NCBI RefSeq assembly: GCF_010669125.1
Contig: NZ_CP048630.1
Coordinates: 868,001-932,000, forward strand
DNA from: Ancylobacter pratisalsi
GTDB taxonomy: Bacteria > Pseudomonadota > Alphaproteobacteria > Rhizobiales > Xanthobacteraceae
Direction of reading: 5' to 3'
DNA length: 64,000 nt
The translations under genes and the position numbers were made by a program. Shown here piece by piece: positions 8,449 to 17,392 of the stretch. The notes under the pieces are model-generated. The model saw only the letters and a program-made list of their open reading frames with translations. It did no database searches and was not told the DNA's origin. Position 1 is the stretch's first letter, and every line of letters starts with the position of its first letter.

Positions 8449-11400
8449 TCCGCCGCCTCCCCGCGCAGCGAGGCGATGTCGGCGCCAACATCGTTGCGGC
8501 GCGGATGCCAGAGCCCCTTGTCGCGCGCACCGGCGAATCGCCCGGCAACGAAGCGCGCCGCCTCGGGAGAGACATCCATCAGGAAGGCGCGCACCCTGTC
8601 ATCGCCCACATAGGCGGCGTGCAGAAGGTCGATCAGATGGCCGGGCACCGCCGGCGTCGCTTCCGCGAAGCCGATCAGGCGGTCCACCGTCTCGGCGATT
8701 TCCGCCGCGCCGCGCGGGCCGTGCCGCATCAGGCCCTCGATGTAGCGCGGGTTCGCCCGCCCGTGCACGATCCGCGCAATGGCCTCGCCCAGAGGGCGCG
8801 CCGTCGGGCGGGCCGGGTCGGCGGTGTCCAGCACCACGAGATCGGGCGTGCGCCCCAGCCGCGTCGCGGCGGCCGCGAAACCGCCGATAAAGGCGAGGTC
8901 GGCGTCGCCCTCCATCAGGTCACGCCCCGGATCGTCGGCGCCGTGGACAAGCAGGTCCGCCGCCGCCACCCGCGCCTCGAACGCCGCGCCCGCCGCGCGT
9001 CCCACACCTTCCGCGCCGCCATAGGCGTGGGAAGCGCTATCGAGATAGGCCGCGCCCAGCGCCTCAGGATCGATGTCCCCGGCCTCGAGCCCGGCGCCAT
9101 AGGCTCCCGGCGCGGTGCCGAAGATCCGCAGCGGTGCGTCTCCCTCGCCCGCGGCCCGCAGCGGGTTCTCGTCCGGCGGCTCGTCGCGCCGCGCCACCGC
9201 CTTCAGCGCGGCATCCAGCAGCGCGATCTGGGCGGGGAACAGGTCGCGGAACAGCCCGGAAATGCGGAAGGTTACATCGATGCGCGGGCGCCCCATCGCG
9301 GCGGTGGGCAGCACCTCGATGCCGGTCACGCGCCCGCTGGAGGGATCCCACGTCGGCCGCGCGCCGATCAGCGCCAGCCCCTGCGCGATCTCCTCACCCC
9401 CGGTGCGCAGCGTCGCGCTACCCCACAGGTCGAGCACCAGCGCGCGCGGCCAGTCGCCGTGAAGCTGCATATAGGCGCGCACCACCTCCTCGGCGCCCAG
9501 CCGGCCGAGGTCCATCGCCGTCGATGTCGGCAGGGCGCGCGGGTCGCTGGCGTAGAGATTTCGCCCGGTCGGCGTCACATCGGTACGCCCGCGCCCCGGT
9601 GCGCCCGCTGGCCCTGCCGCCACCCGCCGCCCGTCCAGCGCCGCCATAAGCCCGTCGCGCTCGGCCTCCCCGCAGGCGCCACGCCCATAGACATGGAAAC
9701 CGTCCTTGAGCCGCATCTCCTTGATATCGCACAGGAACGCGTCGATCCGCCGGAGCGCCTCATCGGGGTCGGCATCGCCACCGAGCCCGGCATCGCGGGC
9801 TATCCCGGTGCGGGTTGCCTCCTCGACGATCAGCCGCGCCAGCCGGTCGCGCCGGCGCCGGTCGAGCCCGTCGGCCTGCGCGTATTCGTCCACCAGCCGT
9901 TCCAGCTCGCGCGCTTCGCCGGCAAGGCCGGTCTCGATGGTGGGCGGGGGCAGATGGCCGAGCGTCACCGCCGCGATCCGGCGCTTGGCCTGCGCCGCCT
10001 CGCCGGGATTGGACACGATGAAGGGGTAGGCCACCGGCAGGCTGCCGAGCACCAGCTCGGGGAAACACCCGGCGGTCAGCGCCACATGCTTGCCCGGCAG
10101 CCATTCCAGCGTGCCATGCGCGCCCATGTGCACGACCATGTCGGCCTCGCGCTGAAGCCACAGCCCGAACGCCAGCAGCGCGTGGCGCGGCGCCAGCACC
10201 GGGTCGTGATACTGCGCCCGCCGCTCGGCCAGGCTGCCTCGGTCCGGCGCCAACGCGAGCGTCACATTGCCGAACGTGCGGGCGCGAAACCGGAACGCGC
10301 CCTCCGCGACATCCGGGTCGTCCTCCGGCGCGCCCCAGGCCGCGTCGATCTGCGCCATGGCCTCGGCCGGCACAGCCGCGGTAAGGCGCCGATAGGCTTC
10401 GAGCGAAAGCGAGGCGCCCGGCGAGGCGGCAAGGTCCCGCAGCAGGGCCTGCTCGTCACCGGGAATGTCGCTCACCTGGTAGCCGCCCGCGTGCAGATCC
10501 TGCAGCAGCGCCCGCACGCTCGCGGGTACGTCGAGCCCCACCGCCCAGCCGGTACGGCCCGGCACGCCGGCATAGTCGGGCATCAGCACGCTCACCCGGC
10601 GCTGGTTCCGCGCCAGCGCCTGCAGCCGCGCCAGCGCCGCCACCCGATCAGCCACCTGCGCGACACGGTCCGGCTCCGGCCGGTTCACCAGCGCGGAGAA
10701 ACCGGGCACCGAAGGGGCGGGGTCCGGCGCCTTGAAGGACAGCGCGCCCGCCAGCACGCGGCCATCGAGCTCGGGCAGCACCACATGCATGGCGAGGTCC
10801 GACGCCGTTAGCCCGCGCGCGCCGTCGAGCCACGCCTCACGCCGCGTGGTCGCGACCACGCCCTGAAGCACCGGCACGCCCGCGCGGTCCAGCACGGTCT
10901 GCGTGCCCGGATCAGCGGCGGCGAAGGCGGTGAGCGTCACGATCACGGCGGGGCTCACCTGCGCCAGCATCCCCTCCAGAAAGGCGATGGAGGTCGGCTC
11001 CTTCAGGCTGGCGACAAAGACGGGGCGTGGATCGAGCCCGCGCTCGGCCAGCGCGGCGCAGAGCGCGTCCACCGGGGCGGCATCGGCCGCCAGCCACATC
11101 GAGCGGTAGAAAATGACCGGCACCACCGGCCCCTCGCCGGCCGGCACACCGCAGGGATAGTGCCCGGCGAGCGGCACCGGCACCGGAGCCGCGAAGGGCA
11201 GAGCCCGGCCGGCATGGCCGGCCAGGCGATGCAGCAGCTGGCGCATATTGTCCGGCCCGCCGGCACGGAAATAGCCCAGCAGCGCCTCGAGTTCATCGGC
11301 GGCAAGGGTGGAAGCCTCGGCAAGCCTCGGGTCGTCGCGGTCCTCGCCCGGCAGGATGGCCAGCGCGATGCCCCGCGCCCGCGCTTCCGCCCCCAGCCGC

Positions 11401-11696
11401 TCGGCCCCGTAGCGCCACCAGTCCAACCCACCGAGCAGGCGCACCACGATCACCCGCGCGTGCACCGCGACCTTGTCGATCCACAGATCGACCGACATCG
11501 GATGGCGCAGGTCGCGCAGGCTGGCGAGCCTGAGGCTGGGCAGCGCCGCGCCGCCGGGCCCGCCCTGCGCCCGCGCCAGCGCGCCGAGGTCGCTGTCGGT
11601 AAAGGACAGCACCACCACATCGCCCGGCGTCTGGCCAAGGTCGACCGGCTCGACGAGATCGTCGAGGCTGGTCGATGTGGTGGTGAGGATGTGCAT
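8445..11696 (-). CDS. cobN: Cobaltochelatase large subunit CobN
   Basis: This large subunit (1083 aa) of the ATP-dependent aerobic cobaltochelatase binds hydrogenobyrinic acid a,c-diamide and cobalt and works with the AAA+ partners CobS and CobT, which are not in this window. Conserved segments include HMGAHGTLEWLPGKHVAL, which is Mg/Co-chelatase H-subunit-like, NLYASDPRALPT and the late GPRGAAEIAETVDRL region. It is shorter than the roughly 1,270-residue founding member but is in frame throughout. The gene follows cobW by 18 bp and precedes cobG with an ATGA overlap, so it belongs to the riboswitch-controlled operon. Confidence 0.95.
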   Translation of the reverse strand: MHILTTTSTSLDDLVEPVDLGQTPGDVVVLSFTDSDLGALARAQGGPGGAALPSLRLASLRDLRHPMSVDLWIDKVAVHARVIVVRLLGGLDWWRYGAERLGAEARARGIALAILPGEDRDDPRLAEASTLAADELEALLGYFRAGGPDNMRQLLHRLAGHAGRALPFAAPVPVPLAGHYPCGVPAGEGPVVPVIFYRSMWLAADAAPVDALCAALAERGLDPRPVFVASLKEPTSIAFLEGMLAQVSPAVIVTLTAFAAADPGTQTVLDRAGVPVLQGVVATTRREAWLDGARGLTASDLAMHVVLPELDGRVLAGALSFKAPDPAPSVPGFSALVNRPEPDRVAQVADRVAALARLQALARNQRRVSVLMPDYAGVPGRTGWAVGLDVPASVRALLQDLHAGGYQVSDIPGDEQALLRDLAASPGASLSLEAYRRLTAAVPAEAMAQIDAAWGAPEDDPDVAEGAFRFRARTFGNVTLALAPDRGSLAERRAQYHDPVLAPRHALLAFGLWLQREADMVVHMGAHGTLEWLPGKHVALTAGCFPELVLGSLPVAYPFIVSNPGEAAQAKRRIAAVTLGHLPPPTIETGLAGEARELERLVDEYAQADGLDRRRRDRLARLIVEEATRTGIARDAGLGGDADPDEALRRIDAFLCDIKEMRLKDGFHVYGRGACGEAERDGLMAALDGRRVAAGPAGAPGRGRTDVTPTGRNLYASDPRALPTSTAMDLGRLGAEEVVRAYMQLHGDWPRALVLDLWGSATLRTGGEEIAQGLALIGARPTWDPSSGRVTGIEVLPTAAMGRPRIDVTFRISGLFRDLFPAQIALLDAALKAVARRDEPPDENPLRAAGEGDAPLRIFGTAPGAYGAGLEAGDIDPEALGAAYLDSASHAYGGAEGVGRAAGAAFEARVAAADLLVHGADDPGRDLMEGDADLAFIGGFAAAATRLGRTPDLVVLDTADPARPTARPLGEAIARIVHGRANPRYIEGLMRHGPRGAAEIAETVDRLIGFAEATPAVPGHLIDLLHAAYVGDDRVRAFLMDVSPEAARFVAGRFAGARDKGLWHPRRNDVGADIASLRGEAAE

Positions 11697-11714
11697 GGCG
11701 CCGGCGCTTCCCGG

Positions 11715-12782
11715 TCAGGCCGGTACGGGTGCGTCGTGGCCGGCAAGCAGGGCCTCGACCTTCGCCCGGTCGAGCCCGTTCAGCCCGATGGCGACGAGGC
11801 GCCCGACACGCGGGCCAGCGCCCCACGGCCGGTCGAACTGGTGGCTCACGCGCGGGCCGACCGCCTGCACCAGCAGCCGCATCGGCTTGCCCGAAACCGG
11901 CAGGAACCCCTTCACGCGCAGCACATCCGCCTCTTCCGCCGCCCGCGTCACCCGCGCCGCGAATTCGGCCGGATCGGCGATCTCGGGCACCTCGACGACG
12001 AAGCTGTCGAAGTCGTCATGGTCGTGTTCCAGCTCGTCGTCATGATGGGTGCGGCGATTCTCGATGTCGTCCTCGGTCCCGACGCCCAGCCCCATGAGAA
12101 TGGCCGGATCGATCCGCCCACCGGAGACGCTGACCACGCGCACGCCCTTGGGCAGCTCGGCGTCGAGCGCGGCGCGGGCGCGCGCCATGCCGGCGGCGTC
12201 GATCAGGTCGGCCTTGGTCAGGATCACGAGATCGGCGCAGGCGATCTGGTCGTCGAACACTTCCTCGATCGGGTCGTCATGGTCGAGCGAGACGTCGCCG
12301 GCGCGCTGTTCGGCCAGTGCGTCATGGTCATGGGCGACGCGGCCGGCGGCCAGCGCATCGCCATCGACCACGGCCACCACGCCATCCACGGTCACCCGGC
12401 TGCGGATGGCGGGCCAGTGGAAGGCCTGCACCAGCGGCTTGGGCAGCGCGAGGCCCGAGGTCTCGATCAGAATGTGGTCGACCTTGGGCTCGCGGGCGAG
12501 AATGGCGTCGAGCGCGGGCACGAAGTCATCCGCCACCGTGCAGCAGATGCAGCCATTGGCGAGTTCGACGATGTTCTCCTCCGGGCAGGTCTCGATGCCG
12601 CAGCCCTTCAGGATCTCGCCGTCGATACCGACATCACCGAACTCGTTGACGATCACCGCGAGCCGCTTGTCGCGCGCCTTCTCAAGGATATGCCGGATCA
12701 GCGTGGTCTTCCCCGAGCCGAGGAAGCCGGTGACGATGGTGCACGGCACCCGCGAAAGAGTGGACGTCTGGGCAGTGTTCAT
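11715..12782 (-). CDS. cobW: CobW, GTPase/metallochaperone for cobalamin synthesis
   Basis: A G3E-family GTPase (COG0523), 355 aa, thought to deliver cobalt to the cobaltochelatase. The P-loop GFLGSGKT is at residues 19-26 and the metal-binding CICC motif at 78-81. Two His/Asp-rich stretches (HDHDAL and THHDDELEHDHDD) are typical of metal-handling members. The C-terminal CobW domain (VLRVKGFLPVSGKPMRL) is intact. The ATG at 12782 has a GGAGAG ribosome-binding site; the open frame upstream is the riboswitch leader. It is the first gene of the leftward operon, directly behind a cobalamin riboswitch. Confidence 0.95.
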   Translation of the reverse strand: MNTAQTSTLSRVPCTIVTGFLGSGKTTLIRHILEKARDKRLAVIVNEFGDVGIDGEILKGCGIETCPEENIVELANGCICCTVADDFVPALDAILAREPKVDHILIETSGLALPKPLVQAFHWPAIRSRVTVDGVVAVVDGDALAAGRVAHDHDALAEQRAGDVSLDHDDPIEEVFDDQIACADLVILTKADLIDAAGMARARAALDAELPKGVRVVSVSGGRIDPAILMGLGVGTEDDIENRRTHHDDELEHDHDDFDSFVVEVPEIADPAEFAARVTRAAEEADVLRVKGFLPVSGKPMRLLVQAVGPRVSHQFDRPWGAGPRVGRLVAIGLNGLDRAKVEALLAGHDAPVPA

Positions 12783-12924
12783 GCGGGCTCTCCAGAAACC
12801 GGTCGGCACGAAACCAGTCGGGTCACGGGATGCACCGGCCGCGGAGAACTCCGCGCGAAGCCGCCGGACGCAAGGGCCCGGCATGCTCTGCCTGACCACC
12901 GGGCACCCCGCCGGGAATCACGAC

Positions 12925-13095
12925 CGAACCTACGGCAGGTCTCCTGGCTCGCGGGTCGCCGCCTCGTAGCCGCCTTCCCGGGTGTCATCCCAGTGGCTTC
13001 CGGCACGGGCTCGCCGCTTACAGTTGCGGGGGCAGCCGCGGAATTGGAGCGCGCCCGAGAAGGCCCTGCCCCGCACCGCATTCCCTCTTAGTCCC
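12925..13095 (-). promoter_or_regulatory. Cobalamin riboswitch controlling cobW-cobN-cobG-cobH-cobI-cobJ
   Basis: Read leftward, the leader shows the standard order of cobalamin-aptamer elements. These are a GAGGGAATGCGGTG entry, GGCTGCCCCCGCAACTGTAAGCGG, the B12-box core GCCACTG, and the closing GCGAGCCAGGAGACCTGCC. The edges are approximate to about 10 bases. It lies between a good promoter and the cobW start and should repress the operon when adenosylcobalamin is plentiful. Confidence 0.93.
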
Positions 13096-13130
13096 TCCCG
13101 CGAGGCGGGAGAAAACCGTCGGTCGCCGCC

Positions 13131-13159
13131 ACTTAAGGAGCGCGGGCGGGGAATGTCAA
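13131..13159 (-). promoter_or_regulatory. Sigma-70-type promoter for the cobW operon
   Basis: On the minus strand a perfect -35 TTGACA (13154-13159) is followed after 17 bp by TTAAGT (13131-13136). The start point expected from this falls about 30 bp before the riboswitch. A second TTTGACA lies just upstream (TTTGACACGGTTTGACA). Confidence 0.6.
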
Positions 13160-13184
13160 ACCGTGTCAAACCCCACCGCGCCCG

Positions 13185-13212
13185 TTGCGGGCTGGCGCGC
13201 ACGCGCTATAGT
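13185..13212 (+). promoter_or_regulatory. Sigma-70-type promoter for the cbtB operon
   Basis: TTGCGG (13185-13190) and TATAGT (13207-13212) are separated by 16 bp. The predicted transcription start falls just before the rightward cobalamin riboswitch, which supports the call. Confidence 0.55.
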
Positions 13213-13223
13213 CGGCGCGTCGT

Positions 13224-13412
13224 CGGTTCCCGTGAGTTCCACGGGACGCAAGACGGGAACGCGGTGGGGCGGAGCGCGAAAGCCTTCCGCCGATTCCGCG
13301 GCTGCCCCCGCAACTGTAAGCGGCGAGCCCCCTCCACTGGCCACTGGCTTTCGAGCCGGGAAGGCGGAGGAAAGGGCCGAGACCCGCGAGCCAGGAGACC
13401 GGCCGTCGACAC
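13224..13412 (+). promoter_or_regulatory. Cobalamin riboswitch controlling cbtB-cbtA-cobP-cobO-cobQ
   Basis: A second, divergent aptamer with the same elements: ACGGGAACGCGGTGGGGCGG, GGCTGCCCCCGCAACTGTAAGCGG, GCCACTGG and GCGAGCCAGGAGACCGGCC. Between its end and cbtB a GGCCCTC/GAGGGCC hairpin (13423-13441) sits directly before the AAAGGAG ribosome-binding site, a likely expression platform. The edges are approximate. Confidence 0.93.
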
Positions 13413-13454
13413 AACCCGCAAAGGCCCTCGGGTGGAGGGCCAAAGGAGACTGTC

Positions 13455-13640
13455 ATGAACGCTTCCCACAGCCCGCTCGCGTCTGCCTCGCGCGAATCGG
13501 CCGCCTCGCGCGCCCTCCAGATCACCTTCGCCGCCCTCATCGGCGTGTTCGTGATCGGCGGCGTGGGCTTTTCCCATATCAGCGCCGTGCACAACGCCAC
13601 GCACGACGTCCGCCACGCGACCGCCTTCCCCTGCCACTGA
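13455..13640 (+). CDS. cbtB: CbtB, small subunit of cobalt uptake system
   Basis: A 61-aa protein with one membrane helix (roughly residues 20-42) and a C-terminal histidine-rich tail (HNATHDVRHATAFPCH), the hallmark of CbtB. CbtB/CbtA pairs are predicted cobalt transporters found behind cobalamin riboswitches, exactly as here. A clean AAAGGAG ribosome-binding site precedes the ATG. cbtA follows 18 bp later. Confidence 0.9.
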   Translation: MNASHSPLASASRESAASRALQITFAALIGVFVIGGVGFSHISAVHNATHDVRHATAFPCH

Positions 13641-13658
13641 GTCCGGGGAGCGCGCACC

Positions 13659-14372
13659 ATGTCACTTTTCAGGACGATTCTGTTTGTCGCCGCCCTCGCG
13701 GGCATCGGCACTGGCCTTGTCGGCTCCGCCATCCAGATCTTCGGCACGGTGCCGCTGATCCTCAAGGCAGAGACCTTCGAGAACGGCGCCCCCGAGGAGG
13801 CCGCATCCGCGGCGCATGAACACGCGCCCGGCACCGCGGCCCACGAGCACGACGCCGATGAATGGGGCCCCTCGGACGGGTTCGAACGCAACGCGTTCAC
13901 CGTGCTGGCCATGGTCCTCACCGGCTTCGGCTTTGCGCTGCTGCTGGTGGCCGCCAGCGAGCTTGCCGGCGGGCTTTCGAGCTGGCGTCAGGGCCTTCTC
14001 TGGGGCCTTGCCGGCTTTGCCGTCTTCACCGTGGCGCCGGGGCTCGGCCTACCGCCGGAGCTTCCCGCCATGCCGGCGGCGGACCTTCTGGCCCGGCAGA
14101 TGTGGTGGATCGGCACGGCGGCAGCCACGGCCGGCGGCCTTGCGTTCATCGCCTTTGGCCGCACTCCGCTCCTCGCCGCGCTGGGCGTCGCGCTGATCCT
14201 CGCGCCCCATCTCATCGGCGCCCCGCAACCCGACAGCCATGAGAGCCCGATCCCGGAATCGCTGCATCACAGTTTCATCGTGGCGACGGTGGCGGCGAGC
14301 TTCGTGTTCTGGGTGCTGCTGGGCGGCCTTGCCGGCTGGCTGCGTCCGCGCCTCGCGGCCGGAACTGCCTGA
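13659..14372 (+). CDS. cbtA: CbtA, membrane subunit of cobalt uptake system
   Basis: An integral membrane protein of 237 aa with about six hydrophobic segments. An extracytoplasmic or loop region near residues 45-65 carries repeated HEH motifs (AAHEHAPGTAAHEHD), and a late HHSF motif lies before the last helix. The layout matches CbtA, the partner of CbtB. Together they are predicted to bring Co2+ into the cell for the cobaltochelatase. cobP starts 6 bp downstream, so supply and use of cobalt are in one transcript. Confidence 0.9.
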   Translation: MSLFRTILFVAALAGIGTGLVGSAIQIFGTVPLILKAETFENGAPEEAASAAHEHAPGTAAHEHDADEWGPSDGFERNAFTVLAMVLTGFGFALLLVAASELAGGLSSWRQGLLWGLAGFAVFTVAPGLGLPPELPAMPAADLLARQMWWIGTAAATAGGLAFIAFGRTPLLAALGVALILAPHLIGAPQPDSHESPIPESLHHSFIVATVAASFVFWVLLGGLAGWLRPRLAAGTA

Positions 14373-14377
14373 ACGGC

Positions 14378-14884
14378 ATGAGCCTCACCTTCATCCTCGG
14401 CGGCGCCCGCTCAGGCAAGAGCCGGCACGCCGAGGAACTGATCGAGCGGCTTTCCCCGCCCTGGACCTACATCGCCACGGCGCAGGCTTATGATGACGAG
14501 ATGGTGGAGCGCATCGCGCTCCACCGTTCGCGCCGGCCCGCGCCGTGGCAGACCCTCGAAGCGCCGCACGATCTCGCCGCGGCGATCGCGAACCTGCCCT
14601 CGAGACAGCCGGTGCTGGTGGATTGCCTTACCCTGTGGCTCACCAACCGCATGCTGGCGGATGCCGACCTCGCAAAGGAAGGGGACGCGCTGCTCGCGGC
14701 GCTCAGCGCCCATGACGGCGAGGTCTTCGTTGTCTCCAACGAGGTCGGGCTCGGCATCGTGCCCGACAACGCGCTGGCCCGGCGCTTCCGCGACGCGCAG
14801 GGCCGGCTCAACCAGAAGGTCGCCGCCGAGGCGCAGCGGGTGGTCTTCATGGTCGCCGGGCTTACCATGCCGGTGAAGGGATAA
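14378..14884 (+). CDS. cobP: Adenosylcobinamide kinase / adenosylcobinamide-phosphate guanylyltransferase
   Basis: This bifunctional enzyme (168 aa; CobP, called CobU in enterics) phosphorylates adenosylcobinamide and then attaches GMP, preparing it for the lower ligand. The P-loop GGARSGKS is at residues 8-15, followed by the YIATAQAYDDEM segment and the LVDCLTLWLTN walker-B-like region; VSNEVGLGIVP is also conserved. It belongs to the rightward riboswitch operon. Confidence 0.95.
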   Translation: MSLTFILGGARSGKSRHAEELIERLSPPWTYIATAQAYDDEMVERIALHRSRRPAPWQTLEAPHDLAAAIANLPSRQPVLVDCLTLWLTNRMLADADLAKEGDALLAALSAHDGEVFVVSNEVGLGIVPDNALARRFRDAQGRLNQKVAAEAQRVVFMVAGLTMPVKG

Positions 14885-14894
14885 GGCTCAGTTC

Positions 14895-15509
14895 ATGAAC
14901 GACGTCACCTCGACCGAGGCCGAGCGCCACCGCGCCAAGATGGAAAAGCGCAAGACGGTGCAGGACGCCGAGGTCGCTTCCAAGACCGTCGAGAAGGGCC
15001 TGCTGATCGTCCACACCGGCGCGGGCAAGGGCAAGTCCACCGCCGCCTTCGGCCTCGCCTTGCGCACGCTCGGCCATGGCGCGCGCGTGGGCGTGGTGCA
15101 GTTCATCAAGGGTGCCTGGCATTCGGCCGAGCGCGATGCGCTGGAGACCTTCGGCGACCGGGTGGCGTGGTACACCATGGGCGAGGGTTTCACCTGGGAG
15201 ACGCAGGACCTCGCGCGCGACATCGCCAGCGCCCGCCGCGCCTGGGAGCAGGCCTGCGCATTGATGGCGGACCCGTCCATCGGCCTCGTCATCCTCGACG
15301 AGCTCAACATCGCGCTGCGCTACGACTATCTGCCGCTCGACGAGGTGATCGCGACACTTCAGGCCCGCCGCAAAGGGCTGCACGTCGCCATCACCGGCCG
15401 CAACGCCAAGCCGGCGCTGGTCGAGGCCGCCGACCTCGTGACCGAAATGACGCTGGTCAAGCACCACTTCAAGGCCGGGGTGAAGGCGCAGAAGGGCATC
15501 GAATTCTGA
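14895..15509 (+). CDS. cobO: Corrinoid adenosyltransferase (CobO/BtuR type)
   Basis: This enzyme (204 aa) transfers the 5'-deoxyadenosyl group from ATP to the reduced corrinoid. The unusual P-loop for this family (HTGAGKGKSTAAFG) begins near residue 40, followed by VGVVQFIKGAW and LVILDELNIALRYDYL. The charged N-terminal arm is typical of the CobA/CobO/BtuR family. It sits 10 bp behind cobP. Confidence 0.95.
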   Translation: MNDVTSTEAERHRAKMEKRKTVQDAEVASKTVEKGLLIVHTGAGKGKSTAAFGLALRTLGHGARVGVVQFIKGAWHSAERDALETFGDRVAWYTMGEGFTWETQDLARDIASARRAWEQACALMADPSIGLVILDELNIALRYDYLPLDEVIATLQARRKGLHVAITGRNAKPALVEAADLVTEMTLVKHHFKAGVKAQKGIEF

Positions 15510-15614
15510 TGCCTCGCGCATTCTTCGCCGTGCGATCTCGAAATTTGGGCCGGATATTCCCATCTGGGAGGAGACGCCGGCTGTCGCGGCGTGGCTTCAG
15601 GGAGTTTCCCGTCG

Positions 15615-15839
15615 ATGCGGTCCACCCCCATCGCCTATCTGTTCTGGTTCTTCTGCCTGATCGGCGTGTGCGGCATTCATCGCTTCTATGCCGGCCGCTA
15701 CTGGACCGGCGCGCTCTGGCTGCTGACCGTCGGCATCTTCGGCATCGGGCAGTTCATCGATCTGTTCCTGATCCCGTCCATGGTGCGCGAATCCAACCTG
15801 GAGCGCCGCGTGGACTATCTGGAATCCGGCCGGATCTGA
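15615..15839 (+). CDS. TM2-domain small membrane protein inside the cob operon
   Basis: A 74-aa protein made almost entirely of a TM2 domain: two membrane helices with the linking motif GIHRFYAGRYWTGALWL and a short charged tail. The ATG at 15615 has an AGGGAG ribosome-binding site; an in-frame ATG eight codons upstream is less likely. TM2 proteins have no general assigned function. It sits between cobO (105 bp upstream) and cobQ (25 bp downstream) on the same strand, so it is probably co-transcribed, but no role in cobalamin synthesis is implied by the family. Confidence 0.8.
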   Translation: MRSTPIAYLFWFFCLIGVCGIHRFYAGRYWTGALWLLTVGIFGIGQFIDLFLIPSMVRESNLERRVDYLESGRI

Positions 15840-15864
15840 GTTCATACGCGCTTGAGAGGGCGTC

Positions 15865-17325
15865 ATGAGCGCCCTCTCGCTCATGTTCCAGGGCACCGGC
15901 TCGGATGTCGGCAAGTCGCTGGTGGTTGCCGGCCTTGCCCGCGCCTTCACCAATCGCGGCCTCAGCGTGCGCCCTTTCAAGCCGCAGAACATGTCGAACA
16001 ATGCCGCCGTCACCGCTGACGGCGGCGAGATCGGCCGCGCACAGGCGCTTCAGGCCCGCGCCGCCCGCATCGCCCCCTCCGTGCACATGAACCCGGTGCT
16101 GCTGAAACCGCAGAGCGAGATCGGCGCGCAGATCGTCGTGCAGGGCCGCGCGCGCGGCAATGCGAAAGCGTCCGACTATCAGGCGCTCAAGCCCCAGCTC
16201 ATGGGTGCCGTGCTGGAAAGCTACGGCCGGCTGAAGGACGAGGCCGACCTGGTGCTGGTGGAGGGCGCCGGTTCGGCCTCCGAGATCAATCTGCGCGCCG
16301 GGGACATCGCCAATATGGGCTTCGCCCGTGCCGCCGGCGTTCCCGTGGTGCTGATCGGCGACATCGATCGCGGCGGCGTCATCGCCAGCCTGGTGGGCAC
16401 CCGTACCGTGCTGCCCGATGACGACGCGGCGATGATCGCCGGCTTTCTGGTCAATCGCTTTCGCGGCGATCCGGCGCTGTTCGCCTCCGGCATGGAGGAG
16501 ATCGCCTCCCGCACCGGCTGGGCCGCGCTCGGTCTCATTCCCTTCTTCCCCGGCGCCCGCCGGCTGCCGGCCGAGGACGCGCTGGCGCTGGACGCCGCCC
16601 CGCTCGACAAGCCCGGCGCGCGCCTGCGCATCGCGGTGCCGCTCCTGCCGCGCATCGCCAATTTCGACGATCTCGACCCGCTCGACGCCGAACCGCAGGT
16701 GCAGGTGATCCGCGTGCGCCCCGGCGAGCCGCTGCCGGGAAACGCCGATCTCGTCATCCTGCCCGGTTCGAAATCCACCATTCCCGACCTCGCCGATCTG
16801 CGCGCCAATGGGTGGGACATCGACCTTTTCGCCCATGTGCGGCGCGGGGGCCGGGTTCTCGGCCTGTGCGGCGGCTACCAGATGCTCGGACGCACGCTCA
16901 GCGATCCGCTCGGCATCGAAGGTCCGCCCGGCACCGTGCCGGGCCTTGGCCTGCTCGATGTCGACACCGTGCTGGCGGGCGAGAAGCGGCTGGTCGCGAT
17001 CCGCGGCGAAAGCGAGGGCGTGCGCTTTTCCGGCTACGAGATGCATATGGGCGTGACCGAAGGCCCCGGCCGCGCCCGCCCCTTCGCCACCATCGACGGC
17101 AAGGGCCGAGAGGGCGCGGTCTCCCCGGACGGGCGCATCGTCGGTACCTATGCCCACGGCCTGTTCGCCAATGATGCCCAGCGCTCGGCCTGGCTCGCCC
17201 GTCTCGGCGCCACCCCGAGCGGGCTGAACTATGAGGACGGCGTCGACGCCACGCTGGACGCGCTCGCCGCCCATCTGGAAAGACACGTCGACCTGGATCG
17301 GCTGCTGGCGCTGGCGCGCGGGTAG
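15865..17325 (+). CDS. cobQ: Cobyric acid synthase (CobQ)
   Basis: This enzyme (486 aa) amidates side chains b, d, e and g of adenosylcobyrinic acid a,c-diamide using glutamine and ATP. The N-terminal ATPase part has the GTGSDVGKS loop at residues 10-18 and the [11 protein letters not shown] segment. The C-terminal glutaminase domain has the nucleophile Cys335 in [10 protein letters not shown] and the GTYAHGLF histidine segment. It closes the rightward riboswitch operon and faces cobD. Confidence 0.96.
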   Translation: MSALSLMFQGTGSDVGKSLVVAGLARAFTNRGLSVRPFKPQNMSNNAAVTADGGEIGRAQALQARAARIAPSVHMNPVLLKPQSEIGAQIVVQGRARGNAKASDYQALKPQLMGAVLESYGRLKDEADLVLVEGAGSASEINLRAGDIANMGFARAAGVPVVLIGDIDRGGVIASLVGTRTVLPDDDAAMIAGFLVNRFRGDPALFASGMEEIASRTGWAALGLIPFFPGARRLPAEDALALDAAPLDKPGARLRIAVPLLPRIANFDDLDPLDAEPQVQVIRVRPGEPLPGNADLVILPGSKSTIPDLADLRANGWDIDLFAHVRRGGRVLGLCGGYQMLGRTLSDPLGIEGPPGTVPGLGLLDVDTVLAGEKRLVAIRGESEGVRFSGYEMHMGVTEGPGRARPFATIDGKGREGAVSPDGRIVGTYAHGLFANDAQRSAWLARLGATPSGLNYEDGVDATLDALAAHLERHVDLDRLLALARG

Positions 17326-17392
17326 AGCTTTTTCGAGCGATGCGGGTTCCGGCTGCGTCCGGGGAAACGCGTCGAAACAACCCGCTGGAACG

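Noticed and set aside
6544..8613. Long plus-strand open frame (689 codons) opposite cobH and cobG
   Set aside because: The minus-strand reading gives full, motif-complete CobH and CobG. The plus-strand product is Arg/His/Gly-rich without domains, a usual shadow in GC-rich DNA.
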